Position numbers and translations under genes: made by a program. A stretch of 64,000 bases of DNA from assembly GCA_029167045.1 (NCBI GenBank), contig JARFPK010000005.1:16451-80450 (forward strand), written 5' to 3'. Each line of letters begins with the position of its first letter. The first letter of the stretch is position 1. Under the pieces are notes generated by a model. It searched no databases, was not told where the DNA came from, and was given only the letters and a program-made list of their open reading frames with translations. This document shows positions 8,713-16,940 of this stretch, in pieces. The DNA comes from Candidatus Methanocrinis natronophilus. GTDB lineage: Archaea > Halobacteriota > Methanosarcinia > Methanotrichales > Methanotrichaceae.

Positions 8713-9530
8713 CTATCTTGACGTATCTGTTCCATCTATCACGAGGACATCCTCGTCATAATTCTTTTTGGTGACACACTTATTGGTGAAGTCCTCCCTC
8801 TCCATCTTGCCTGAAGACGAATCCATGAGATTTAATACAATGTCTGCCATACATTGGATCTTGACGAACTCCTGATAATACGATTCCTTAAACTCCTCAT
8901 CGATATCATCTAATAAGGTGGTAGAAAACTCGTCAATATAAATATCTCCCATAGGCTTGAAAGTAAGAACCGCAGTCGTCCTTATCGTCCAGCCATCATC
9001 AATCTCCTCTGGGTCTACTAAAACTTGGGCGATGGGATCGTCGAGCCGATTACCTACTTCTTCACCAAACTTGACCTCATTTAGGTCCAAGAGTCTCGCG
9101 GCAAATGATATGCCATTGGATATCTTCGTAAGATCCATTACCAGATTGGAGACATCACTCCAGATTTGTATAGCCTTCTCTTCTGTTAGATCCGAATCGA
9201 CAGCTTGATTACCCTCAATAATATCTTTACCTCGCTCTCTCTTTTCAACAACTTCTGGGTCAAACTCGACCTCAAGCATCCCCTCAAAAGTTTCTGGGGT
9301 GACTCCTTTGGCAAGAACGGCTTTTTTAAGAGCAGCCAGATATCGCTCATGATCTGCATACTCCTCGTCATCTATCTTACCCTTTATTTCACTTAGACGA
9401 CCTCCAGATAATTGTACTCTTTGGTATAACCATCGATATAAGTTCTGATGTCTACCTTCATTCCAGCGTCTCTTAGGTACTTTGCGACTTCTTTAGCCTC
9501 ATCCTCGTAGAAATCCCCTAGCTTAAGCAT
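8713..9530 (-). pseudogene. Hypothetical protein with a single-base frameshift
   Basis: An ATG at 9530 opens MLKLGDFYEDEAKEVAKYL and runs to NYLE; loss of one G in the GAGG at about 9401-9405 shifts the frame. The next frame continues smoothly as GRLSEIKGKIDDEEYADH and then 188 residues to the stop at 8713. Joined, the product would be ~270 residues, acidic, mostly helical, without membrane segments. The first ~45 residues resemble short signalling-type proteins (KYLRDAGMKVDIRT). The rest of the gene is undamaged, so the shift may be recent or a consensus error. Function unknown. Confidence 0.55.
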
Positions 9531-9590
9531 AGTACAAGGAACTATTCTCTATCTTTAAGAACATGACTCTGCATCTTAATATCCTCATAG

Positions 9591-9827
9591 ATGGTGGCTG
9601 AAATAGACGAGCCAACTGGCTTATGGCTGCTTTCTGATCACTTGATGAATAAAAGAAATGATATAAACGAAAAGTACGACTATCGCTACTCAGTCCTTCC
9701 CATCGTCTTTGCTCGGTTGATCGAGGAAGGATGGATGGATGGATGGATGGAGTATGAAGATTTAGCAGGCATATCTGGTGAAAAGTTGGAGCCGATCCGC
9801 CAATTCACGGGTGATAAGTTGAGATGA
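9591..9827 (+). CDS. Small hypothetical protein with an in-gene GGAT repeat
   Basis: 78 codons from ATG 9591. The sequence looks protein-like (LWLLSDHLMNKRNDINEKYDYRYS, shown in part; then VLPIVFARLIEEGW; DLAGISGEKLEPIRQF). A tetranucleotide run, GGAT x5.75 at 9729-9751, codes the odd WMDGWMEY stretch. Because 4 is not a multiple of 3, any gain or loss of one unit would shift the frame, so the gene may be unstable or phase-variable. No membrane segment, no family recognised with certainty. Confidence 0.5.
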   Translation: MVAEIDEPTGLWLLSDHLMNKRNDINEKYDYRYSVLPIVFARLIEEGWMDGWMEYEDLAGISGEKLEPIRQFTGDKLR

Positions 9828-9884
9828 TTATATCGAAAAGGAGAGATGAAAATTGGGAGGGTTTGGATGCGCCTGAAGATCTAT

Positions 9885-10292
9885 TCAGGCGCTCATCTTG
9901 GACTTGGCGATGTACTTGATCATATCTGGCGATAGTCTGGTGCTCAACTGGACCTGTGATCGAACGCTGTCGATGCTCTCCCCGCCAGAGATAAGGTCAC
10001 CTATCTTCTCGATATCGCTCTCTTCGACCACGTAGTACTCGTCCACGTCCTTCCTGTGTCCCCAGACATCTCCTTCGAGCAGGTCAACTCCCTGCATCTG
10101 TAGGAATAGCCTGATAGCCTTGGACATGGTCTTATTATAAGATGGAGGTACCTGGACCGCCCTCAGCCTCGGGCACGCTTTGATGAGGTCCAACATATCG
10201 ACGTTGGATGGTCTGAATGCTACATGGACGATCCGCTCGTTCGGATTCAATTCTGCTATCTCATTTCTTGAACTGACAACTCGTATTCTCAT
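9885..10292 (-). CDS. DUF1699 family protein
   Basis: 135 residues, ATG at 10292, preceded by AAGGTG 8 bp upstream. It matches the methanogen-specific DUF1699 family: RIRVVSSRNEIAELNPNER, then VHVAFRPSNVDML, VQVPPSYNKTMSKAIR and LLEGDVWGHRKDVDEYY. The function of the family is not known. It is free-standing, with a broken region on one side and the GGAT-repeat gene on the other. Intact length suggests that it is functional even though it sits in a decaying neighbourhood. Confidence 0.85.
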   Translation of the reverse strand: MRIRVVSSRNEIAELNPNERIVHVAFRPSNVDMLDLIKACPRLRAVQVPPSYNKTMSKAIRLFLQMQGVDLLEGDVWGHRKDVDEYYVVEESDIEKIGDLISGGESIDSVRSQVQLSTRLSPDMIKYIAKSKMSA

Positions 10293-10563
10293 GGTATTTC
10301 ACCTTAATATTCACCGAGATGAAATCTGAGTATTAATAGACATTTGCAGTAGATACTAATGTATATATCAATATCTAATGACCTATTTTCAAGATAATTA
10401 AAACGAATTTTACCTGGGAAGATCAAGACCATATAGCTGGATCTTGTTGTAATGTAGGCATCGGGCAAATAGCCAAAATTAGATATCTTCACCGCGATTT
10501 CAGTATAACATCGTCCTGATGAGGCAGATTCATCCGCCAATCAATGCGATAGTAGAAGGGAGC

Positions 10564-10610
10564 GTCAGGAGAGGCTAATGAAGGGGGCATTATTTGGCTC
10601 CTCTCCTGAC
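10564..10610. repeat. 47-bp palindromic element, copy 1 of 2
   Basis: An 11-bp perfect inverted repeat (gtcaggagagg / cctctcctgac) closes a 25-base centre that itself contains aatg...catt. The same pattern, CAGGAGAG-N5-TGAAG...TTT...CTCTCCT, recurs at 13110-13152. It would fold as a strong hairpin in RNA or single-stranded DNA. The surrounding 10293-10740 holds no recognisable gene. Confidence 0.5.
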
Positions 10611-10740
10611 CATCGCTCATAGCGTAGTGAAAGGATGGAATTTGAGGGCGGCTCATGTCTTCCATCCCATCCATTATCTAATGTACAACATCATAGAAAA
10701 GCTAGAACCTCGTGGCGCGAAAATATTCCCGCTGGCTCCT

Positions 10741-10950
10741 TTAACCGAATATTCCCGCATCGCGGACCACATATCTCACTGTCATACCCGGCGAGACCTT
10801 CACACCCCTATTACGATAGGCATCGATCGATGAAGCCTGAACGCACCTCCACCTCTTATCGTAGCTGAGTTTGCTTATCCGTCGGTGGATGATCATCTCG
10901 GAGGGATCTGTCCGCTTCAAATCGCTTCTCAGCCTCCGCTTCTCCGGGCC
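10741..10950 (-). pseudogene. Family B DNA polymerase, C-terminal remnant
   Basis: On the minus strand about 65 codons read RRLRSDLKRTDPSEMIIHRR, ISKLSYDKRW, then AYRNRGVKVSPGMTVRYVV and RDAGIFG before TAA 10741-10743. The DPSE..I..RIS and RGVKVSPGMTVRYVVRDA patterns are those of the thumb/C-terminal part of archaeal PolB. The fingers, palm and exonuclease parts are absent. Neighbouring bases 10951-11221 give no secure gene; one short frame there resembles a signal peptide but contains an in-frame TGA. Confidence 0.55.
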
Positions 10951-11221
10951 GCATCATAATACCCGAAGCAGTGGCATTCCCCATCAAAGACAATACGAGG
11001 ACGATTCACAATAGGATCCTATTCATTACCGAAGCATCTCCTTCTGCGTTAACAAGCTTCTTCAAAGGTTGCTTCTCCCCTAAATCATATATGCGCCGTA
11101 TGGAAAAAAATTATCCCCAAAGGATATCTAAAAGTTCTTGCTGTAAAGGTCAATCCCAGGCATGATCCAGTTAAAATGGGAGAGCGCACCACCAAAAAAC
11201 AGAAAATGCTGCAACTTCCCC

Positions 11222-11983
11222 TTATGAGGTCACTTCGTAGGTGACGAAAACCCTAGATCTGACCTCCATCATCCCGGGTTCTGGATAGATAGCTGCATCG
11301 AACGGATCGTATTGCTTGTCCCAGAAGAGGTCAAAGAAGTCCATCATCCTATACCTCATCGGATAGGGATCTAAAGGTATCTGGCGAACTACTGGACTTG
11401 ACCTCTCGATGATCTCCAACCTTTTATCTAGCTTCATTCCTGCTGCGGAGGCTAGAGATTCTGCGACATCCTTAGCGTTTTGGATGGCCATCTTACGTGC
11501 TTCGGCAAATGCTGCGCTCCTGTCTTCCAGAGCATACCCGATTATCGAGGCTTCTGCGCCCTCAGCCTCGGCCACTTCAAGAGTTCTGTTGATCAGATCC
11601 TCGTCTTTAGCCTCGAATCTGATTGTAACCCGTTCTTTGACCGAGATTACCGCTTCTTCCGCGACCATAACGCACGATGAGTTGTTGCAGACTCGGCTCA
11701 TGGTCTGGGTACTTGAAACACTTCTGTCACGACCAGTTTGGAAGTCAAATTTATCGAGACCTGCGTAAATGAGAGCCTCTATCGTTCTGTTAAGCACCTC
11801 GGTGCTATACAACGATGCTCGGGTCAGGTTCTCATCCGTCGAGGTGGAGCTGACCGAAACGTAGACAACATCAGCTGGGACGAGAACCCTTCCGTCTCCA
11901 ACGACGGTCAATGCCATTACATCCTCAGCTGCCCCCGAGAGGATCATAGCCGATAGACATAACAGGATAGCCAAAGCTTTCAT
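11222..11983 (-). CDS. Secreted SIMPL-domain (DUF541) protein
   Basis: 253 residues. It begins with a signal peptide (MKALAILLCLSAMILSGAA) and continues with the DUF541/SIMPL pattern: LTVVGDGRVLVPADVVYVSV near the N-terminus and AFAEARKMAIQNAKDVAESL, ASAAGMKLDKRLEIIE in the second half. These proteins are exported and form oligomeric assemblies in the known bacterial cases; a chemical function is not established. The C-terminus ends in a beta stretch (MMEVRSRVFVTYEVTS). It faces the same way as the curlin-like gene upstream (75 bp apart), so the two could share a message and act at the cell surface. Confidence 0.82.
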   Translation of the reverse strand: MKALAILLCLSAMILSGAAEDVMALTVVGDGRVLVPADVVYVSVSSTSTDENLTRASLYSTEVLNRTIEALIYAGLDKFDFQTGRDRSVSSTQTMSRVCNNSSCVMVAEEAVISVKERVTIRFEAKDEDLINRTLEVAEAEGAEASIIGYALEDRSAAFAEARKMAIQNAKDVAESLASAAGMKLDKRLEIIERSSPVVRQIPLDPYPMRYRMMDFFDLFWDKQYDPFDAAIYPEPGMMEVRSRVFVTYEVTS

Positions 11984-12058
11984 ATCATTCCCTCAAACCA
12001 ATCTGATCATAATCCTAAAAACATGAGACGGAGTTTCGATCCGTCTCGATATGACCTA

Positions 12059-12817
12059 TTAGCCTACCCAGACCATGTTTTGGGCCGACTGCATCACCTC
12101 TGATCCAGGTCCGGATCTCCCCGTGAAACCGATCCCCTGATCGAATGAGTTCCCATACGGGTTTGGTGTCTGGATGATATTGCTTCCACTCTGGAATATA
12201 GGGCCGTTTCCGTAGCCGACCATGGCGTAGCCTGAGATGTATTGACCGACGTCATTGTGGGATCCTGCGATGTAGGCGAAGTTGCTCATATCCTGAACAG
12301 GGTCACCACACCCAACGGGCACTACAGGTCTAGTCCTGGCGTGAGCGAATGTCTTCTGAGTAAGAGAATTGGCGTGGCCTATGATCGTACCCGTATTGTG
12401 GCCGGTCTGGTAAATCTCGTCCCCAAAAGCCCACTGGGATACGCTCTGGGTAACGTCGTTGTAGTGGCCGACGACGGCGACGGCGTTAGCTCCAGCCTGC
12501 ATTATGTGGCTCCCGTGTGCGTTCTGATGGATACCCTGGTTGACATCGTTGCAGTTCCCGACGACTACCGCCGCGTTAGCTGCGCTCTGGGTAATGTAGT
12601 TTCCCTGGGCGTTCTGGTTGATGTTCTGGTTCACCTGGTTGTTAGAGCCGAAGACAACCGCCGAGTTTGCGGCGCTCTGACTGACGTACCCTCCCTGTCC
12701 GTTCATGCTGATGCTCTGGCTTACGGTATTTCCACCATATGCCATTGCTGTGGACGATGCTACGAGCAGGACCATCAGCAATGCTGTGGTCCACCTTGAC
12801 ATCTTTGACGGTTTCAT
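12059..12817 (-). CDS. Curlin-like repeat protein, candidate amyloid surface protein
   Basis: 252 residues from ATG 12817, with a signal peptide (WTTALLMVLLVASSTAMA). The mature part is made of at least four imperfect ~34-residue units of the form N-x-V-x-Q-x-I/V-x-Q-N-A-x-G, then Y/I-x-Q-S-A-A-N-A-A-V-V-V-G; one unit contains NAQGNYITQSAANAAVVVG. Regularly spaced Asn/Gln/Ser and Gly match CsgA/curlin-type beta-solenoid repeats, which form functional amyloid fibres. Methanothrix filaments have an amyloid sheath, made by an unrelated protein as far as I know. No csgG/csgE-like export genes are near. A fibre or biofilm role is inferred. Confidence 0.8.
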   Translation of the reverse strand: MKPSKMSRWTTALLMVLLVASSTAMAYGGNTVSQSISMNGQGGYVSQSAANSAVVFGSNNQVNQNINQNAQGNYITQSAANAAVVVGNCNDVNQGIHQNAHGSHIMQAGANAVAVVGHYNDVTQSVSQWAFGDEIYQTGHNTGTIIGHANSLTQKTFAHARTRPVVPVGCGDPVQDMSNFAYIAGSHNDVGQYISGYAMVGYGNGPIFQSGSNIIQTPNPYGNSFDQGIGFTGRSGPGSEVMQSAQNMVWVG

Positions 12818-13109
12818 TTCACTAACCCCCGTTAATCTTGGCCGCAATGCGCCAAGAGGAGGACGGTGTCCCCCCCTACCCGCAGGCAGGAGTGGCTAAA
12901 TCGCCTTCAATCTCCGCCTCCAACAACACATCAATCCCCTGGGCTTAAATGGTTATTTTTCATGTAGAACTTACGTAGGACCGATGTACAATCTCCACGA
13001 TCCGATAGAAACCAGCCACCCTCCTTAACTGGGACTACGTTTCAGAGAACCCGTTCTCAGAGGTGAGCCTCATCACTGGATAATCAAGGCGATTTAGAAG
13101 GGAGTAGCC

Positions 13110-13152
13110 AGGAGAGATCGGTGAAGAGGTCTATTTTGTGTGGATCTCTCCT
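13110..13152. repeat. Palindromic element, copy 2 of 2
   Basis: A 10-bp perfect inverted repeat (aggagagatc / gatctctcct) around a 23-base loop, with the same core order as the element at 10564-10610 (CAGGAGAG, TGAAG, ATTTT, CTCTCCT). It lies about 55 bp before MITE copy 2 and in the 12.8-13.2 kb gap, which otherwise shows no gene. Confidence 0.45.
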
Positions 13153-13205
13153 TACCTAAGGACAGATCATTGTTAAGGAATGGTTTACTGCCCTACAGAA
13201 GAATA

Positions 13206-13413
13206 GGCACCTCGCTGTTTAATGTGGTTAAACCTTAGGGGCCGCAGATCCAGTAGTCCGGTCTTTTCACGACTTCATGATCGCCTGAAATCAGAACCCT
13301 CAATAGATGTATCGCTGCCTGCCTACATATCGGCAGGACTCATGGCAAGGATTTGTATGATTGAGATCGATAATCGCTATCCTGAAGTTACCCACACAGA
13401 ATAGCGAAGAGCC
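13206..13413. mobile_element. MITE-like dispersed element, copy 2 of 3
   Basis: 208 bp, ends ggcacctcgctgttt and (reverse-complemented) ggctcttcgctattctgtg. Most of its interior is the same as copy 1, including gatttgtatgattgagat-like sequence (atttgtatgattgagatcg) and ctatcctgaagttacccac. No coding capacity. It lies 50 bp downstream of the SRP54 stop codon. Confidence 0.72.
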
Positions 13414-13463
13414 ATAAAAACCCCTAGAAAAATAGACGGAGAAATGAGCGAGTTCGCGACGGC

Positions 13464-14807
13464 CTACATCCCGCCGCCGCCCATCATGGGGCCGAACTTC
13501 TTCATCATCCGCTTCATCCCCATCTTGTTCATGCCGCGCATCCCCTTGAGGGCCTTCTGCATAGCCTTGTGGGACTTGAGAAGCTCCCGGACCACCTCCG
13601 GGGGCGTCCCGCTCCCCCGGGAGATCCGCTTTATCCGGGAGGCGGTGATGATCTTGGGGTCCTCCAATTCCGCCTCCGTCATGGAGGACATGATCACCCG
13701 GTACTTCTCGAGCCGGTCCTTTGTGACCTGGTACTCCTGGTCGGAGAGGTCGACCCCCAGCCCCCCCAGGGGGAGCATCTGCATGATCTGCTTTAAGGGG
13801 CCCATCTTGTTGATCGCCTCCATCTGCTTGCACATATCCTTCAGGGTGAACTTGCCCCGCATCAGGGCCTCCACATCCACCTCATCCTCGACCTTCGTCT
13901 CCTGGGCCCGCTCGATGAGGGTCTTTATGTCGCCCATCCCCAGGAGGCGGGATATGAACCGGTCGGCCTCGAACCTTTCGAGGTCGCTGGGGGTCTCGCC
14001 GACTCCGATGAAGGCGACGGACGAGTTCGTCTCGGCGACGGCGGACATGGCGCCGCCCCCCTTGGCGGTCCCGTCGAGCTTGGTGATGATGACGCCGGTG
14101 ATTCCAACAGCCCGGTTGAAGGCCTTAGCCTGCTCGCTCGCCTGCTGGCCGATGGCGGCGTCCATGACGAGGAGCTTGTGGTCGGCGGTGACGACGGCGT
14201 CGATCTCCATCATCTCCTGGATGAGGTCCTCCTCCAGGGCGTGTCTTCCGGCGGTGTCGACGATCGCAACGTCGTACTTCCTCGACGCCTCCAGGCCACG
14301 CCTGGCGACGGCGGGGGCGTCGGGGTTACCCTTCTCGCCGTAGAAGAAGACCCCCTGTTTCTCGCAGAGGGCTTTGAGCTGGTCGAAAGCCCCAGCCCTG
14401 AAGGTGTCGGCGCAGACGACGGCCGACCGAAGCCCCTTCCTCTGGAAGAAGGTAGCGAGTTTAGCCGCGGTGGTGGTTTTACCACTGCCCTGAAGGCCCA
14501 CGAGCATGATAGTCTGCTTCTCGAGGGATACTGGAGAGCTCTTCCCGACGAGGTTTATCAGCTCCTGGTAGACGATGTTGATGACGTGCTCCCGGGGATT
14601 CATCCCCGGGGCTGGCTTCTCGGAGAGGGCCCGGTCCCTGATCCTATTGGAGAGGTTCATCACCAGCTTGACGTTGACGTCGGCCTGGAGGAGGGCCCGC
14701 TGTATCTCCCTGACCGCCTCGTCGACGACCTGCTTATCTATCCTGCTGGCGGAGGCGATCTTCTTCAGCGCCCCCCTCAGCGACCCGCCAAGGCTTTCCA
14801 GAACCAT
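13464..14807 (-). CDS. srp54: Signal recognition particle GTPase SRP54
   Basis: 447 residues from ATG 14807 ([18 protein letters not shown]), the normal family start; an ATG three codons earlier is less likely. The N domain is followed by the G domain with P-loop [15 protein letters not shown] (about residue 104), DTAGRH (about 188) and TKLDG (about 245), and then a methionine-rich M domain ending [12 protein letters not shown]. It binds the signal sequence and 7S RNA and delivers ribosomes to the membrane. It is a single-gene unit followed by MITE copy 2; a tRNA-Arg gene lies just upstream on the same strand. Confidence 0.97.
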   Translation of the reverse strand: MVLESLGGSLRGALKKIASASRIDKQVVDEAVREIQRALLQADVNVKLVMNLSNRIRDRALSEKPAPGMNPREHVINIVYQELINLVGKSSPVSLEKQTIMLVGLQGSGKTTTAAKLATFFQRKGLRSAVVCADTFRAGAFDQLKALCEKQGVFFYGEKGNPDAPAVARRGLEASRKYDVAIVDTAGRHALEEDLIQEMMEIDAVVTADHKLLVMDAAIGQQASEQAKAFNRAVGITGVIITKLDGTAKGGGAMSAVAETNSSVAFIGVGETPSDLERFEADRFISRLLGMGDIKTLIERAQETKVEDEVDVEALMRGKFTLKDMCKQMEAINKMGPLKQIMQMLPLGGLGVDLSDQEYQVTKDRLEKYRVIMSSMTEAELEDPKIITASRIKRISRGSGTPPEVVRELLKSHKAMQKALKGMRGMNKMGMKRMMKKFGPMMGGGGM

Positions 14808-14842
14808 AAAAATCAAGCATCCATATATCTGTCATAAATTAT

Positions 14843-14930
14843 GTCCCGACCGGGATTCGAACCCGGGTCTGAGGCTCTCTGCGCATCACAGCTCCGCAGG
14901 CCTCTAGGATATCCACTACCCTATCGGGAC
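14843..14930 (-). tRNA. tRNA-Arg (GCG) with a 17-nt intron
   Basis: The minus strand gives a complete cloverleaf: acceptor GTCCCGA/TCGGGAC, T arm CCGGG-TTCGAAT-CCCGG, and anticodon arm GAGGC-CTGCGGA-GCCTC once an intron at about plus-strand 14877-14893 is removed, leaving anticodon GCG. TGCG in the exon pairs with CGCA in the intron, giving the 4-bp helix flanked by GAG bulges expected for the archaeal bulge-helix-bulge. The intron lies after position 37, the common place. CCA is not encoded. Confidence 0.9.
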
Positions 14931-14958
14931 ACGATGCCGGATAGGATGGTTATGGTAA

Positions 14959-15395
14959 TTAAGCCTGTTGATGTAAACTACCCCCCTCTGAAGAGGGGGC
15001 TTTCTGTAGCCCTGGAATCTTTTCTGCCTCGATTAAGCAGAACAACCCCGGACCTCCGGGCTGGTTTACAGCAGCCCCGAGATCAGCAATATTTTTAGCC
15101 CCGTTGTAGTCTGCGTCCCCGCCCCAACCCCACGAAGGACAGGAAAACACCTTCCCGTTCCTGTCCCCGATGTGGTGGCACTGATGACAGGTATTGCTTG
15201 TATAAGCGGGCTCTACCAGAATCACAGGGATACCAGCACCTAGTGCCTTATAGCTCACGAACTCTTTTAGCTGGTAGAACGCCCACTTGTGTAAAGACTT
15301 GATTCGACGATTAGACGTCTGCCTGATCCCCGGGTCGCGTACTCGTTCTACTGAAAATTGCCACTCGAATCAAATCCAAGCGACTCATTTTCTGC
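14959..15395 (-). pseudogene. TnpB (IS200/IS605 family) C-terminal remnant
   Basis: The frame reads RVRDPGIRQTSNRRIKSLHK, WAFYQLKEFVSYKA, then the zinc-finger/RuvC-III end CHQCHHIGDRNGKVFSCPSW and GGDADYNGAKNIA. The second zinc knuckle has CPSW where CPxC is needed, so a ligand is lost. There is no N-terminal half, and another frame is required upstream of about 15340. A short perfect hairpin (ccccctctgaagaggggg, 14984-15001) at the gene end resembles the right-end hairpin of IS605-type elements. Confidence 0.78.
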
Positions 15396-15455
15396 CAAAC
15401 AGCCATTACGTCACCCGTTAGCGCTATTCAGTAATCTGGGTATGCGACCCCACGA

Positions 15456-16295
15456 TTAAAGTCGCGGGAATCCGGCCTGATTTCGTCTTGATCCCGCCAG
15501 CCTGGCCCGGGATCTCTGGAAGGTCCTTATCGCCCCCAGGAACTCGACCCGACTGAACTGCGGCCAGAACGGGGAGCAGAAATGGACGGGAGCGCTCGAT
15601 CCGTTCGCCTGCCACGGGAGGAAGTTGGAGGTCCTGACCTCACCGCCGGTCCTTATTATCAGGTCCACCCGGGGGAGGGGGACTCCCCCTGCGGGGTATA
15701 GGTGGGATGCGACGGCGTCCTCGTTCAGGTCCCGGGGTTTGAGCCGCCCTTCCTTCAACTCCAGGGCGAGAGACCTCGCGGCGTCGGCGATCTCGCTCTT
15801 CCCGCCGTAGGCGAGGGCGAGGTTGAAGTACATACCATCATAGCCCCGGGTTGCAGCATCCGCCTTCCTGATCGCCTCCTGGAGGGGCTTTGGCAGGAGG
15901 TTGGTCCTCCCTATGGCCCTAACCCGGACCCGGCGTCTGTGAACCCTCTCGGAGGTGGACAGCTCCAGAAGCTTCCTCTCGATCAGCTCGAAGAGATACT
16001 CCTTCTCCGCCTCGTCCCGGTCGAAGTTCTCTGTGGAGAAGGTGTATACGGAGAGGTGTTTTATACCGAGCTCGAGGCACCAGTCTGCTACCATCTCCGT
16101 CGTCTCGGCTCCCCGGCTGTGGCCGTCAAAGCTGGAGACACCGGCCGCTCTAGCGTAGCGGCGGTTTCCGTCCTGGATGATGGCGACGTGCTCTGGAACC
16201 GTTGCCCTCAAGACTTCCCTATTAAGGACTCTCTCATAAAGGGGGCGCAAGAGGCCCGCGGGCCCACCGGCGAAGAGCCATCGGCAGAGATCCAT
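15456..16295 (-). CDS. uppS: cis-Prenyltransferase (undecaprenyl diphosphate synthase family)
   Basis: 279 residues from ATG 16295, chosen because GAGGTG lies 6 bp before it; a GTG three codons upstream is the alternative. Key motifs: HVAIIQDGNRRYAR (diphosphate-binding, catalytic Asp), HSRGAETTEMVADW, LSVYTFSTENF, and IRTGGEVRTSNFLPWQ with PVHFCSPFWPQF. It condenses isopentenyl diphosphate units to make the polyprenol lipid used for archaeal glycosylation. IMDGNGRW is changed to IQDGNRRY, as in several archaeal members. The extra C-terminal basic tail (RSRARLAGSRRN) may be dispensable. A TATA-like TTTAAATAG lies about 20-30 bp upstream. Confidence 0.92.
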   Translation of the reverse strand: MDLCRWLFAGGPAGLLRPLYERVLNREVLRATVPEHVAIIQDGNRRYARAAGVSSFDGHSRGAETTEMVADWCLELGIKHLSVYTFSTENFDRDEAEKEYLFELIERKLLELSTSERVHRRRVRVRAIGRTNLLPKPLQEAIRKADAATRGYDGMYFNLALAYGGKSEIADAARSLALELKEGRLKPRDLNEDAVASHLYPAGGVPLPRVDLIIRTGGEVRTSNFLPWQANGSSAPVHFCSPFWPQFSRVEFLGAIRTFQRSRARLAGSRRNQAGFPRL

Positions 16296-16412
16296 CTCCA
16301 ACACCTCATCGAGGAGCTATTTAAAAGGTCCTATTCAAAAGTCTTTTCAGCCCGCATCTGCCCGACGGTGAGAGGAAAAATACTAATATGGATTAGTTCG
16401 TGGGAGGAATGA

Positions 16413-16486
16413 GGGCCCGTGGTCTAGGTGGTTATGACATCGCCTTCACACGGCGGGGATCACGCGTTCGAATCGCGTCGGGCCCA
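16413..16486 (+). tRNA. tRNA-Val (CAC)
   Basis: 74 bases including the discriminator A: acceptor GGGCCCG/CGGGCCC, anticodon arm TCGCC-TTCACAC-GGCGG with anticodon CAC, and T arm ACGCG-TTCGAAT-CGCGT. No intron. Followed by about 120 bp before the aIF1A gene. Confidence 0.95.
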
Positions 16487-16608
16487 TATTCTCTTTTGGT
16501 CACAACCTTTAACTATAATATCATGCCTCTATCACCGCTGAATGAACTTCAGGTTATCCGCTCAGAGATCTCGGATTTGAAGCTCGATCTGTCTTTAGAG
16601 GTGATATA

Positions 16609-16938
16609 CTGGCTAATTATGCAAGCACAAAGAGGAAGAGAAATGCACAAGGTCCGGAGGTCGTAACGCGAGTACGCCTCCCTCGAGCATATGATAGAGA
16701 GATATTTGGTTTCGTGGAGACCCTCCTAGGCTCCAACCGGCTGAAGGTGAGATGCGTCGACGGCAAAGAGAGGATGGCGAGGATACCCGGGAAGATGAAG
16801 AAGAGGATATGGATCCGGGAAGGCGACGTCGTCATCGTAGTTCCATGGGACTTTCAGGACGAGAAGGCCGACGTCGTATGGAGGTATACCGGGCCTCAGG
16901 TAGATTACTTGGTACGTAAAGGGTACCTCAACAGGTAG
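16609..16938 (+). CDS. Translation initiation factor aIF1A, apparent CTG start
   Basis: S1-type OB-fold factor: [79 protein letters not shown]. The conserved basic N-terminus ([16 protein letters not shown]) is in frame only back to a CTG at 16609; that frame is open to about 16546 but has no ATG, GTG or TTG. GAGGTG sits 5 bp before the CTG, so CTG is the best start (109 residues, normal length). A GTG at 16714 would lose a third of the protein. aIF1A helps to place initiator tRNA on the small subunit. It leads an operon with rio1 and a KH gene. Confidence 0.9.
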   Translation: MANYASTKRKRNAQGPEVVTRVRLPRAYDREIFGFVETLLGSNRLKVRCVDGKERMARIPGKMKKRIWIREGDVVIVVPWDFQDEKADVVWRYTGPQVDYLVRKGYLNR

Positions 16939-16940
16939 CC

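Noticed and set aside
10594..10868. Plus-strand ORFs of ~78 codons
   Set aside because: They run antisense to the recognisable PolB remnant and show no family features.
10990..11060. Signal-peptide-like frame (minus strand)
   Set aside because: Contains an in-frame TGA and leads into another reading frame of the PolB relic.
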